From Sulfitobacter sp. S190 (GTDB lineage: Bacteria; Pseudomonadota; Alphaproteobacteria; Rhodobacterales; Rhodobacteraceae), in contig NZ_CP081120.1 of assembly GCF_025141935.1 (NCBI RefSeq), positions 1,922,001-1,986,000 of the forward strand: a DNA stretch of 64,000 bases, read 5' to 3'. Shown piece after piece: positions 56,578 to 63,842 of this stretch. Made by a program: the position numbers and the translations under genes. Positions within the stretch are counted from its first letter, which is position 1. The number at the start of each line of letters is the position of its first letter. The notes beneath the pieces were generated by a model. It saw only the letters and a list, made by a program, of their open reading frames with translations, was not told where the DNA came from and ran no database searches.

Positions 56578-57742
56578 CCGCTGCGACCGCCGGCAGCCCC
56601 AGCAGGCTGCGCTTTTCCGCGTCGCTCAGAAAGGCGGCTGAGGCCACGCGTTTCCATTGCGCATCGCGTTCCGCGCTCAACGCCGGCACCTGGTCCAGGT
56701 CGGGCTTCAGCTGCACGTCGTCGCCGGTAAACTCCGACAACCAATGGCTCAGCACGGCCGTCACACGGGTGGCCAAGGGCAACACCGTCAGGCGGTAAAA
56801 CGCCCGGTGCGCCTCTTGGTAGTTTGCATAGGTGGCATCCCCCTGCACCCCGATCAACATGGGCGGCACGCCCAGGGCCAGCGCGATCTCGCGCGCGGCG
56901 GCTTCCTTGGTTTTCTGGAACTCCATGTCCGAGGGCGAGAACCCCATCGGCTTCCAGTCCAGCCCCCCCTCCAGCAGCATCGGCCGACCGGCATTGCGCG
57001 CGCCCTGATGGTGGGTTTCCATTTCGCTGACCAACCGTTCGTATTGATCCGTGCTCAGGCTGCCTTGCCCTTCGGCCCCGCGGTACACGATGGCCCCCGA
57101 TGGCCGCGCCGCATTATCAAGCAGCGCCTTGCTCCAGCGGGATGCAGAGTTGTGGACATCGACCGCCGCGGCCGCCGCCTGCATCGGGGCAAACCCGTAA
57201 TGATCGTCCTGCGGGTGGAAATTGCGGATGTGGCAGATCGGGGCCGCAGCACTCACGTCAAAGCGGTGCTTGCGCCCGCCGACCGCGTACTCATAGGCCA
57301 CCGGCCATCCATCGCTGCCCGGCACCACAGACATCCGCTCCGAGCGCAGCACGTGCAATTCGACAGGCGCGCCCATATCGGCACCCACCGCCTCGACGTA
57401 TCCATCCCCCGACAGCAAAAGCTGGGCATAAAGCGCCTCAAGCAGCTCCGCGCGGCCCTGCGCCCCGTTGGGACGGGCCATCAGGGACAGCAGAGGATGG
57501 GTCTCGAAGCGGCGTGTGTCGTCCTGCAACACCAGCGGCAGCGCCGCGGCCGCCTCCGCAATCAGCTTCACCGACCGGAACCCGATGGGGTTACCCGCAA
57601 AACCGGTCCGCGTCAGCGATTGTGTGTCGCGCGGGCTCCACGCCACACGGCCGTTGGTCTGCATCGCAACCACACGCCCGGTCGCCGACGCCTTCGCTTC
57701 CGGCACCTCTGCCGTTCCACGCCGTAGAAAATCAAACACCAT
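56570..57742 (-). CDS. GTA gp3, portal protein
   Basis: 390 residues from the ATG of MVFDFLRRGTAE, preceded by AGGAG; in-frame ATG and TTG codons further upstream (57761, 57811) lack a ribosome site. GNPIGFRSVKLIAEAAAALP, RPNGAQGRAELLEALYAQLL, LSGDGYVEAV and LGVPPMLIGVQGDATYANYQ are HK97-type portal motifs. The portal ring is the DNA entry port. It opens the second GTA block after a strong terminator and GCGTACGC. Confidence 0.96.
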   Translation of the reverse strand: MVFDFLRRGTAEVPEAKASATGRVVAMQTNGRVAWSPRDTQSLTRTGFAGNPIGFRSVKLIAEAAAALPLVLQDDTRRFETHPLLSLMARPNGAQGRAELLEALYAQLLLSGDGYVEAVGADMGAPVELHVLRSERMSVVPGSDGWPVAYEYAVGGRKHRFDVSAAAPICHIRNFHPQDDHYGFAPMQAAAAAVDVHNSASRWSKALLDNAARPSGAIVYRGAEGQGSLSTDQYERLVSEMETHHQGARNAGRPMLLEGGLDWKPMGFSPSDMEFQKTKEAAAREIALALGVPPMLIGVQGDATYANYQEAHRAFYRLTVLPLATRVTAVLSHWLSEFTGDDVQLKPDLDQVPALSAERDAQWKRVASAAFLSDAEKRSLLGLPAVAADE

Positions 57743-57845
57743 GCCGCGCTCCTGATCCATCGTCCCGAAAATTTCCGCCAGACCCTCTGGCCTGTCCGCT
57801 TCGAAAATCAATTTCTCACCGAAGCATTAACGCGCGCACACCAGT

Positions 57846-57853
57846 GCGTACGC
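57846..57853. promoter_or_regulatory. GCGTACGC palindrome in the gp2-gp3 gap
   Basis: Second intergenic copy of the 8-mer, 16 bases downstream of the gp2-end terminator. No good -10/-35 pair is recognisable around it, which would fit an activator-dependent promoter or a different function. Confidence 0.5.
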
Positions 57854-57868
57854 CGCCCGCGCAACACG

Positions 57869-57896
57869 AAAAAAGGGGGCCCGAAGGCCCCCTTTT
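57869..57896. terminator. Strong intrinsic terminator between gp2 and gp3
   Basis: 7-bp stem GGGGGCC/GGCCCCC; on the minus strand the loop is TTCG (stable tetraloop) and six Ts follow. The plus strand also has four Ts. It sits inside the GTA cluster, 23 bases after the gp2 stop. Confidence 0.93.
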
Positions 57897-57918
57897 CCAT
57901 TCCTATGCCCATCCTGCG

Positions 57919-59331
57919 CTACAGGCTGCGCACACCGGGTTGGCGCCACGACGCCGCAGGCGCGATCATCAGCTCATGCAAGGCCCAGACAAGCGCGTCG
58001 ACACGGTCGGGCGATCCGCCGCCCTCGTATCCTTGCGCGGTCATGCGCACCATCTGGTCCTCCAGCGCGTCAAGCCCCGCCACATGGGTCACGCGTCCCT
58101 GCTCGTAAAGCGCGGCAACCGGTTCCGCGCGTGCGACCTTGCCGCGCGACGCATGAACACTCTTATAGGGCACCAGCGGATCAATCTGGCGAATGACCTC
58201 CTCGACAAGCTGGCCGCCCTGGTTGACCTCTGCCACCAACCGGTCGGCGCCGTAGTGCTCCATCGCGGTGATGGCCGCCCGCGCCCAGCCGCTCGGGCCC
58301 ATACCCTGCACCGTCGCGTCCCCCAGAACATAGGCACGCCAATCCTGCGGCGGTCCTTGCTGGACCACGCCCGCAACCACGATGCCGCATTCGTCCGATC
58401 CCGCCCCCGCGGTCGTGGCAGGATCAACGGCCACGACAATACGGTCGAGCGTGGGCACCTTGCGGGCCCGCAAATTCTCCAGCATCCGGGACGACCACAA
58501 CGCGCCGTCGGCATCGGCCAGCAACACGCCGTCCAGTTCCTGACGGCCCAACCGTGTGCCTTCGTACCGCGCGCGCACCTCCTCGAGAAACGATGCCGCC
58601 AGATTGGCGCGATTGGCCTCTGTCGGGGCTTGCGTGACCACCGTCGATGGCGCATCCAGCAGGGTCTTGAGCACCCCGACATTGCGGGGCGTGGTGGTCA
58701 CACACACCCGCGGATCATCGCCCAGCCGCAGCGCGAACTGCAGCATGTCCCACGTCTCTTGCGCCTTTTTCCATTTCGCCAGCTCATCGACCCAGGCCCC
58801 GTCGAATTGGGGCCCGCGCAGCCCTTCGGGATCATGCGCGGAATGCACGGTGGCAATCGCTCCGTTGGGCCAGACCAACCGCTTGCGGGAGGCCTCCCAA
58901 CTCGGCTTGCGGTCGTCAGGGGTGCACGCAAGGATACCGCTGTCGCCGAAAATCATGACCTCGCGCACCTGATCGACGGTTTCGCCGACCAGCGCGATGC
59001 GTTTTGCCCGTCCTGTGTCCAGCGGCAGCGATCCCTCGACCATGCTGCGCACCCATTCCGCACCGGCGCGCGTCTTGCCTGCACCGCGCCCCCCCATGAT
59101 CACCCAGGACCGCCAATTCCCGTCGGGCGGCAACTGGTGATCCATCGCCCAGAACTCGAACAAAAAAGGGAGAGCACGAAGCTCTCCCTCATCCAGTCCC
59201 TCAAGGAACGCCGCCTGGATCGGCGGTGCAGCGGAGGCGATCCAGCTTGCACCCGATGTCAGCCCGTGCCCGGTCGAGATCGAGCGCGTGCCCCCCGCGG
59301 GCAATACCGGCTTGTTTGTTTCTGCAGTCAT
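57919..59331 (-). CDS. GTA gp2, terminase large subunit
   Basis: 470 residues. Walker A GGRGAGKT at residues 80-87 (after SWVIM), Walker B-like FDGAWVDELAKW, coupling motif TTTPRN, and the RNase-H-like nuclease with RIVVAVDPATT and GIVVAG. It packages host DNA into GTA heads. The ATG at 59331 has GGAG upstream and lies inside gp1, giving a 131-base overlap; homologues appear to start near SWIAS (residue 29), where no ATG, GTG or TTG is seen. Confidence 0.95.
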   Translation of the reverse strand: MTAETNKPVLPAGGTRSISTGHGLTSGASWIASAAPPIQAAFLEGLDEGELRALPFLFEFWAMDHQLPPDGNWRSWVIMGGRGAGKTRAGAEWVRSMVEGSLPLDTGRAKRIALVGETVDQVREVMIFGDSGILACTPDDRKPSWEASRKRLVWPNGAIATVHSAHDPEGLRGPQFDGAWVDELAKWKKAQETWDMLQFALRLGDDPRVCVTTTPRNVGVLKTLLDAPSTVVTQAPTEANRANLAASFLEEVRARYEGTRLGRQELDGVLLADADGALWSSRMLENLRARKVPTLDRIVVAVDPATTAGAGSDECGIVVAGVVQQGPPQDWRAYVLGDATVQGMGPSGWARAAITAMEHYGADRLVAEVNQGGQLVEEVIRQIDPLVPYKSVHASRGKVARAEPVAALYEQGRVTHVAGLDALEDQMVRMTAQGYEGGGSPDRVDALVWALHELMIAPAASWRQPGVRSL

Positions 59332-59551
59332 TCAGCAAAAGCTCCGCTTTCTGGCAGCGACCAACCGCATCACCAACACTGGCAATGGTCTTGGACGCCG
59401 CTGTTCCATTGATTTCCTCCCCGGCTTGGGCCCGTTGTTTCAGGCTCTCTAGTTCTACCCGCAGATCGGCGAGTGCACGGCGCACCGAAAGAAAAAGCTC
59501 TTCGGTTTCCGCCAACTCGGCATCTGCGTGGGCCGGGGTGAGTACAGTCAT
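59201..59551 (-). CDS. GTA gp1, small terminase-like protein
   Basis: 116 residues from ATG 59551 with AAAGGA upstream. A helical N-terminus (DAELAETEELFLSVRRALAD, LRVELESLKQRAQAG) and GRCQKAELLLNDCRNKQAGI, then LDLDRARADIGCKLDRLR. It matches the GTA gp1 layout, a TerS that binds DNA loosely so packaging is not sequence specific. It overlaps gp2 by up to 131 bases in another frame, unusually long for this cluster. Confidence 0.85.
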   Translation of the reverse strand: MTVLTPAHADAELAETEELFLSVRRALADLRVELESLKQRAQAGEEINGTAASKTIASVGDAVGRCQKAELLLNDCRNKQAGIARGGHALDLDRARADIGCKLDRLRCTADPGGVP

Positions 59552-59596
59552 CTTGTCAGATGTCCTTTCGCTTGGGGTCTCCAACCGACAGGCACG

Positions 59597-59627
59597 AAAA
59601 AACGGCCACTGACATCCGTCAGGGCCG
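59597..59627 (-). terminator. Terminator-like hairpin in the GTA leader, between promoter and gp1
   Basis: On the minus strand, stem CGGCC/GGCCG continued by CTGAC/GTCAG (one bulged T, GGAT loop), then six Ts. It starts about 25 bases after the -10 element and 46 bases before the gp1 ATG, so transcripts from the GTA promoter must pass it. mltG has its own terminator upstream. Confidence 0.82.
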
Positions 59628-59655
59628 ATCACCCACGCCTCCTAGCGTATTACAA

Positions 59656-59684
59656 TCTATACGGGAAAGCGTACGCAAAGTCAA
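59656..59684 (-). promoter_or_regulatory. Sigma70-type promoter of the GTA cluster with GCGTACGC in the spacer
   Basis: TTGACT (59684-59679), an exact 17-base spacer and TATAGA (59661-59656). The spacer contains GCGTACGC (59669-59676). Distance to the gp1 ATG is about 105 bases, giving a leader near 95 bases. Confidence 0.72.
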
Positions 59685-59753
59685 GGTTGAAGGGGTTAAC
59701 AAGCCCTGCCGGCGGCGTGCGCCCGCTTCACCAAATGGCCCTTCGTGCCCACG

Positions 59754-59775
59754 AAAAAGGGCCGCTGCGCGGCCC
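59754..59775 (-). terminator. Intrinsic terminator after mltG
   Basis: 7-bp stem GGGCCGC/GCGGCCC with a 3-base loop and five Ts on the minus strand, 14 bases after the mltG stop. Confidence 0.9.
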
Positions 59776-59789
59776 CGTTTCACGTCTGA

Positions 59790-60974
59790 TCAGTTCCCGC
59801 TGGCAGAGGCATCTTCAGCCGCCGCCGCGGCCCGCTCGGCCTCGATCTCGCGCCAGCGCGCGACATTGCGGTTATGCTCGTCCAATGTCTGGGCAAACGC
59901 GTGACCGCCTGTCCCGTCCGCCACGAAAAAGATGAACTCCGTCTCCGGCGGCTGTGCAGCGGACATCAGGCTGGCACGTCCCGGGTTGGCGATGGGCGTC
60001 GGCGGCAGCCCTTCGATCACGTAGGTATTGTACGGCGTCGCCGCCCGCAGCTCGCTGCGGCGCAGCCCCCGGCCCAGCACACCTTCGCCATTGGTGATGC
60101 CATAAATCACCGTGGGGTCGGTCTGCAGGCGCATGCCCTGGTTCAGGCGGTTTACGAACACGCTGGCCACCTGCCCGCGCTCCTCGGCCACCCCTGTCTC
60201 CTTCTCCACGATGGAGGCCAGCGTCAGCAGATCCTCTTTCGTCTCGATCGGCAGATCCTCGTCGCGGGCCTCCCACGCCGCATCCAGAAGCCGCACTTGG
60301 GCCGCCTGCATCCGTGCGATGATGGCACCGCGGTCGTCGCCCTTGCGCACTTCATAGCTATCCGGCGCAAGCGATCCCTCCGCGGGTGTTTGCGCGATCT
60401 CACCGTCCAGCACGTCCATCTGCTGCAAGGCATTGGCCACCTGCCAGCTTGTCACACCTTCGGCCATCGCCACACGCAGGCGCGTGTCAGCCTCGGCCAG
60501 TGTTTCGGTATAATCTGCGGGCGTTTCATCCTCGGCGGGATCAAACTGCACCACTTCGCGGAACTGGTTGGTCGCGGGGTCGAGTTCACGGACCTGCACG
60601 CTGATACGGTTCACACCGATGCGGTAGACGACTTCGGTGCCACAGGTGCTGGCGCCGCCGCGGGTCACCACATCGACAATCTCGCGCATGGTCGATTCCG
60701 GCTCGACAAGGAACGAACCGGCCTTCAACTGGCCCGTCTTTTCCTCGTAATCCGCACCGACCCTGAAAATCGCCGCCGAACTGACAGCCCCCTCATCGGC
60801 AAGCTGTTCGGACACCCGTCGCATGTTGCTGCCGCTCTTGACCTGCAGACAGATCGCCTCGCTCAGCGGACCGGGCGTGTCGTATTGCGCCCGCCCCCAC
60901 AGAATGACGCCGCCCAGCAGAAACAGACCCACCATCAGAAAGGTGATCGCATTGGCCGCAACGTGTCGCCACAT
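59790..60974 (-). CDS. mltG: Endolytic murein transglycosylase MltG
   Basis: 394 residues. A membrane helix at residues 9-28 (AITFLMVGLFLLGGVILWGR), a LysM-like region, then the YceG domain with LASIVEKETGVAEERGQVAS (catalytic Glu), NRLNQGMRLQTDPTVIYGIT and TPYNTYVIEGLPPTPIANPG. The C-terminus is Ala/Glu-rich. It cuts nascent glycan strands. It starts at the base following the end of fabF and is separated from the GTA cluster by its own terminator. Confidence 0.96.
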   Translation of the reverse strand: MWRHVAANAITFLMVGLFLLGGVILWGRAQYDTPGPLSEAICLQVKSGSNMRRVSEQLADEGAVSSAAIFRVGADYEEKTGQLKAGSFLVEPESTMREIVDVVTRGGASTCGTEVVYRIGVNRISVQVRELDPATNQFREVVQFDPAEDETPADYTETLAEADTRLRVAMAEGVTSWQVANALQQMDVLDGEIAQTPAEGSLAPDSYEVRKGDDRGAIIARMQAAQVRLLDAAWEARDEDLPIETKEDLLTLASIVEKETGVAEERGQVASVFVNRLNQGMRLQTDPTVIYGITNGEGVLGRGLRRSELRAATPYNTYVIEGLPPTPIANPGRASLMSAAQPPETEFIFFVADGTGGHAFAQTLDEHNRNVARWREIEAERAAAAAEDASASGN

Positions 60975-62234
60975 CTAGTCGACCTTTCCGAACAAAACGC
61001 TCGCGTTGGTGCCGCCAAAGCCGAAGGAGTTGCTGAGTGCGACGTTGATTTCACGCTTCACGGCGGCGTTGGGGGCAAGATCGATCGCTGTCTCGACGGC
61101 CGGATTGTCAAGGTTGATCGTCGGCGGGGCAATCTGGTCGCGGATCGCAAGGATCGAGAAGATGCCCTCGATCGCGCCTGCCGCCCCCAAGAGATGGCCG
61201 GTCGCAGACTTCGTCGATGACATTGTCACCTTGCCCGCATCGGGGCCCATCATCCGCTCTACGGCACCCAACTCGATGGTATCGGCCATCGTCGATGTGC
61301 CATGGGCATTGATATAGTCGATGTCCTTCGGCTCCAGACCAGCATTGCGCAGGGCCGCGCGCATGGACCGCTCGCCGCCTTCGCCGTCCTCGGACGGGGC
61401 GGTGATGTGATAGGCATCGCCCGACAGACCATAGCCGATCACCTCGGCATAGATCTTCGCGCCGCGCGCCTTGGCGTGCTCGTATTCTTCCAGCACCACG
61501 ATGCCCGCGCCCTCGCCCATCACGAACCCGTCGCGGTCGGCGTCGTAGGGGCGGCTGGCCGCTTTCGGATCATCGCCGCGCTTGGTCGACAGCGCCTTGC
61601 ACGCGTTGAAACCGGCAATCCCGATCTCGCAGATCGCAGCCTCGGCGCCTCCCGCGACCATCACATCCGCATCTCCGTGCTGGATCAGACGGCTCGCGTC
61701 CCCGATGGCATGCGCGCCGGTCGAACAGGCCGTCACCACCGAATGGTTCGGCCCCTTGAAGCCGTATTTGATGCTGACCTGACCGGAAATCAGGTTGATC
61801 AGCGCACCGGGCACAAAGAATGGGCTCACCCGCTTGGGTCCTTTTTCCGCCATCATCACGGCGGTGTTGGCAATCGAATTAAGCCCGCCGATGCCCGACC
61901 CGATCAACACACCCGTGCGCTCGAGGCTCTCGCTGTCCTCCGGCGTCCAACCGGCGTCTTCGATGGCCTGTTGCGCCGCGGCCAGACCGAACAGGATAAA
62001 GGTATCGACCTTGCGCTGGTCTTTGGGAGCCATATAGGTGTCGGCACAAAAGGTGCCGTCGCTGCCATCGCCCAACGGCACTTCGCAGGCGTATTGCGTG
62101 ACCAACTTGCTGGGGTCAAAGTTGGTGATCGGCCCCGCACCCGACTGGCCGTCGAGAATACGGCGCCAGCTTTCTTCGACCCCGTCCGCCAACGGCGTGA
62201 CCAACCCCAACCCAGTGACAACCACTCTGCGCAT
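60975..62234 (-). CDS. fabF: 3-oxoacyl-[acyl-carrier-protein] synthase II
   Basis: 419 residues. MRRVVVTGLGLVTPLADGVE, active-site cysteine in VTACSTGAHAIG, histidines in NAHGTSTMADTIE and in SATGHLLGAAGAIE, and the end SNSFGFGGTNASVLFGK. It elongates fatty acids on ACP. It is coupled to mltG, the usual fabF-mltG order, but acpP is displaced by 1.4 kb. Confidence 0.97.
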   Translation of the reverse strand: MRRVVVTGLGLVTPLADGVEESWRRILDGQSGAGPITNFDPSKLVTQYACEVPLGDGSDGTFCADTYMAPKDQRKVDTFILFGLAAAQQAIEDAGWTPEDSESLERTGVLIGSGIGGLNSIANTAVMMAEKGPKRVSPFFVPGALINLISGQVSIKYGFKGPNHSVVTACSTGAHAIGDASRLIQHGDADVMVAGGAEAAICEIGIAGFNACKALSTKRGDDPKAASRPYDADRDGFVMGEGAGIVVLEEYEHAKARGAKIYAEVIGYGLSGDAYHITAPSEDGEGGERSMRAALRNAGLEPKDIDYINAHGTSTMADTIELGAVERMMGPDAGKVTMSSTKSATGHLLGAAGAIEGIFSILAIRDQIAPPTINLDNPAVETAIDLAPNAAVKREINVALSNSFGFGGTNASVLFGKVD

Positions 62235-62404
62235 AATTTCAGGCCCTTCGGTATGAATTCCTTGTCGCGCTATACAGTGGGGATGGCGGGCAGTTCAAGC
62301 CTCCTGCCGCGACACCGGCAACCGGCTGCGCGATGTGTCGCCGCGCGGGGCGCGGAACCATCGGGCAACGTGCGGGGTTGAACCGGACAATCCAAGAGGG
62401 CCAG

Positions 62405-62902
62405 ATGCCGGAATTCCTGTTTATCGTACTGCGCACCATCGTTGCCCTTGGCGTGATCATCGCGCTCACCCGTTACTTCGGGTTGCGCAGCTTTTCGAAA
62501 ATGTCGGGCTTCGAATTTGCGGTCACCGTGTCCATCGGCTCGGTCCTCGCGGGGGCCGTCACCACGCTCGACACACCGCTGTTTGTTTTCGTCATCGCGT
62601 TGGCTGCACTGTTTGCGGTGCAATACGGGCTGGCGCGCTTGCGCACCTTGAACGACCGCGCTCAGCAGGCGCTGGACAATGACCCCCTGATGATCCTCGA
62701 AAACGGTGAAGTGCTGGACGAAAATCTGGCACAGGCCGGCATGACCCGCGATGATCTGTGGGCCAAGCTGCGCGAGGCGAATGCCTATGACATCTCTGCC
62801 GTCTTTGCGGTGGTGGTCGAAAACACCGGTGACATCAGCGTGCTGCACGGCCCGTCCGAAAACGGCCCCAGCCCCGAATTGCTCGACGGTCTGCGCCGCT
62901 AG
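62405..62902 (+). CDS. DUF421 (YetF-like) membrane protein
   Basis: 165 residues from ATG 62405 (MPEFLFIVLRTIVALGVIIA) with AGAGGG upstream. Three hydrophobic segments lie in the first 85 residues (FGLRSFSKMSGFEFAVTVSI, LDTPLFVFVIALAALFAVQY), then the DUF421 soluble domain with PLMILENGEVLDENLAQAGM and DDLWAKLREANAYDISAVFA. The YetF family is widespread and of unknown function. It is on the plus strand between fabF and a GNAT gene, and overlaps the GNAT stop by four bases on the opposite strand. Confidence 0.92.
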   Translation: MPEFLFIVLRTIVALGVIIALTRYFGLRSFSKMSGFEFAVTVSIGSVLAGAVTTLDTPLFVFVIALAALFAVQYGLARLRTLNDRAQQALDNDPLMILENGEVLDENLAQAGMTRDDLWAKLREANAYDISAVFAVVVENTGDISVLHGPSENGPSPELLDGLRR

Positions 62903-63432
62903 ACCGGTGGCCCGTTGCGCACCATCAACTGCACCCGATCGCCCTCTACCTGCGTCTCGCGCATCGCGACATAGCCCAGCTCGGAGGCAAGGCGCAGCGA
63001 TCCGTCGTTCTCGGGCGTGATCATGCACACGGTGCGGCCCGCCACGATCCGGTCAAACCAGTCGTGCGCGGCATTCGCAGCCTCCAGCCCCAAACCCTGC
63101 CCCTGCGCATCCGGCGACAGGATCCACCCCGCCTCGGGATAGGGGTCGAAATCGGAGCCAAGCCCGCGTGAGCCGAAAAAGAAACCGGTCTGGCCGCTCA
63201 TCTGGGTCTGGCCGTGGACCTGCACCGCCCACTGGCCAAAGCCCGCGATCTGCCAATGGCCCGCGTTGCGCAAAAATGCGTCCCAACTGCGCGCCTTGGG
63301 CCACGGCTTGCCGCTGATGTGCGTGACAACGGCGGGCGTGGCCCAGATGTCCGCATAGCGGTCGAAATCCTCACGGCGCATGGCCCGCAGGGTCAAGCGT
63401 TGGGTATTGATGGTTGGTACGGTGCGCGACAT
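62899..63432 (-). CDS. GNAT family N-acetyltransferase (RimJ/RimL-like)
   Basis: 177 residues. TQRLTLRAMRREDFDRYADI is the RimL-like start, GQTGFFFGSRGLGSDFDPYP the middle strand, and LSPDAQGQGLGLEAANAAHD the acetyl-CoA loop (QGQGLG). ENDGSLRLASELGYVAMRET closes the fold. It acetylates an amine; the substrate is unknown. Convergent with DUF421, ending within it. Confidence 0.92.
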   Translation of the reverse strand: MSRTVPTINTQRLTLRAMRREDFDRYADIWATPAVVTHISGKPWPKARSWDAFLRNAGHWQIAGFGQWAVQVHGQTQMSGQTGFFFGSRGLGSDFDPYPEAGWILSPDAQGQGLGLEAANAAHDWFDRIVAGRTVCMITPENDGSLRLASELGYVAMRETQVEGDRVQLMVRNGPPV

Positions 63433-63531
63433 GGCGGTGAATTTCCTTCACTCTGACGGTCGGTAGGGCCTGCTGTACCGTCAGATTATCAACACGATGC
63501 CGCGCAACAAGCTTAAATCGCGTTAAAATAG

Positions 63532-63568
63532 AAAAACGGCGCCGTTCCGCATAGGAAGGCGCCGTTTT
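63532..63568 (-). terminator. Intrinsic terminator after acpP
   Basis: 11-bp stem AAAACGGCGCC/GGCGCCGTTTT with a 14-base loop; T-runs on both strands. Confidence 0.9.
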
Positions 63569-63608
63569 GTGTCTCAAAATCCACCGGTTGCCCGGCAGAG
63601 CCCGCCGC

Positions 63609-63842
63609 TTAGGAGGCTTCCTTGATGAACTTGACCGCGTCACCGAAGGTCTGGATGTTCTCTGCCGCGTCGTCCGGGATCTCGATGCCGAATTCTTCTT
63701 CAAACGCCATCACCAGTTCAACGGTGTCCAGGCTGTCTGCGCCCAGGTCGTCGATGAACGAAGCGTTCTCTGTCACTTTGTCCTCTTCAACACCAAGGTG
63801 TTCCACAACGATCTTCTTTACGCGTTCTGCGACGTCGCTCAT
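63609..63842 (-). CDS. acpP: Acyl carrier protein
   Basis: 77 residues, acidic. The phosphopantetheine site is [10 protein letters not shown] with serine 37. [17 protein letters not shown] and [20 protein letters not shown] are typical. It carries acyl chains for fatty-acid synthesis. Its 158-base upstream region to the window end is GC-rich with hairpins (GGGCC-TACT-GGCCC in 63850-63875 and GGGGCA/TGCCCC); I see no gene in it. Confidence 0.97.
   Translation of the reverse strand: MSDVAERVKKIVVEHLGVEEDKVTENASFIDDLGADSLDTVELVMAFEEEFGIEIPDDAAENIQTFGDAVKFIKEAS

Noticed and set aside
57100..59412. 770-codon plus-strand open frame across GTA gp2/gp3
   Set aside because: Runs antisense to terminase and portal with low-complexity Arg/Pro-rich translation; no family features.
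45164..59551. Functional prophage
   Set aside because: No integrase, replication, repressor, lysis or attachment-site features; gene order gp1-gp15 is that of the R. capsulatus GTA.
59552..59789. SOS box near the GTA promoter
   Set aside because: No GAAC-N7-GAAC or GTTC-N7-GTTC found in the region.
63513..63526. TTAA-N6-TTAA as a CtrA box
   Set aside because: Spacer is six, not seven bases, and it lies between a terminator and a gene start without other support.
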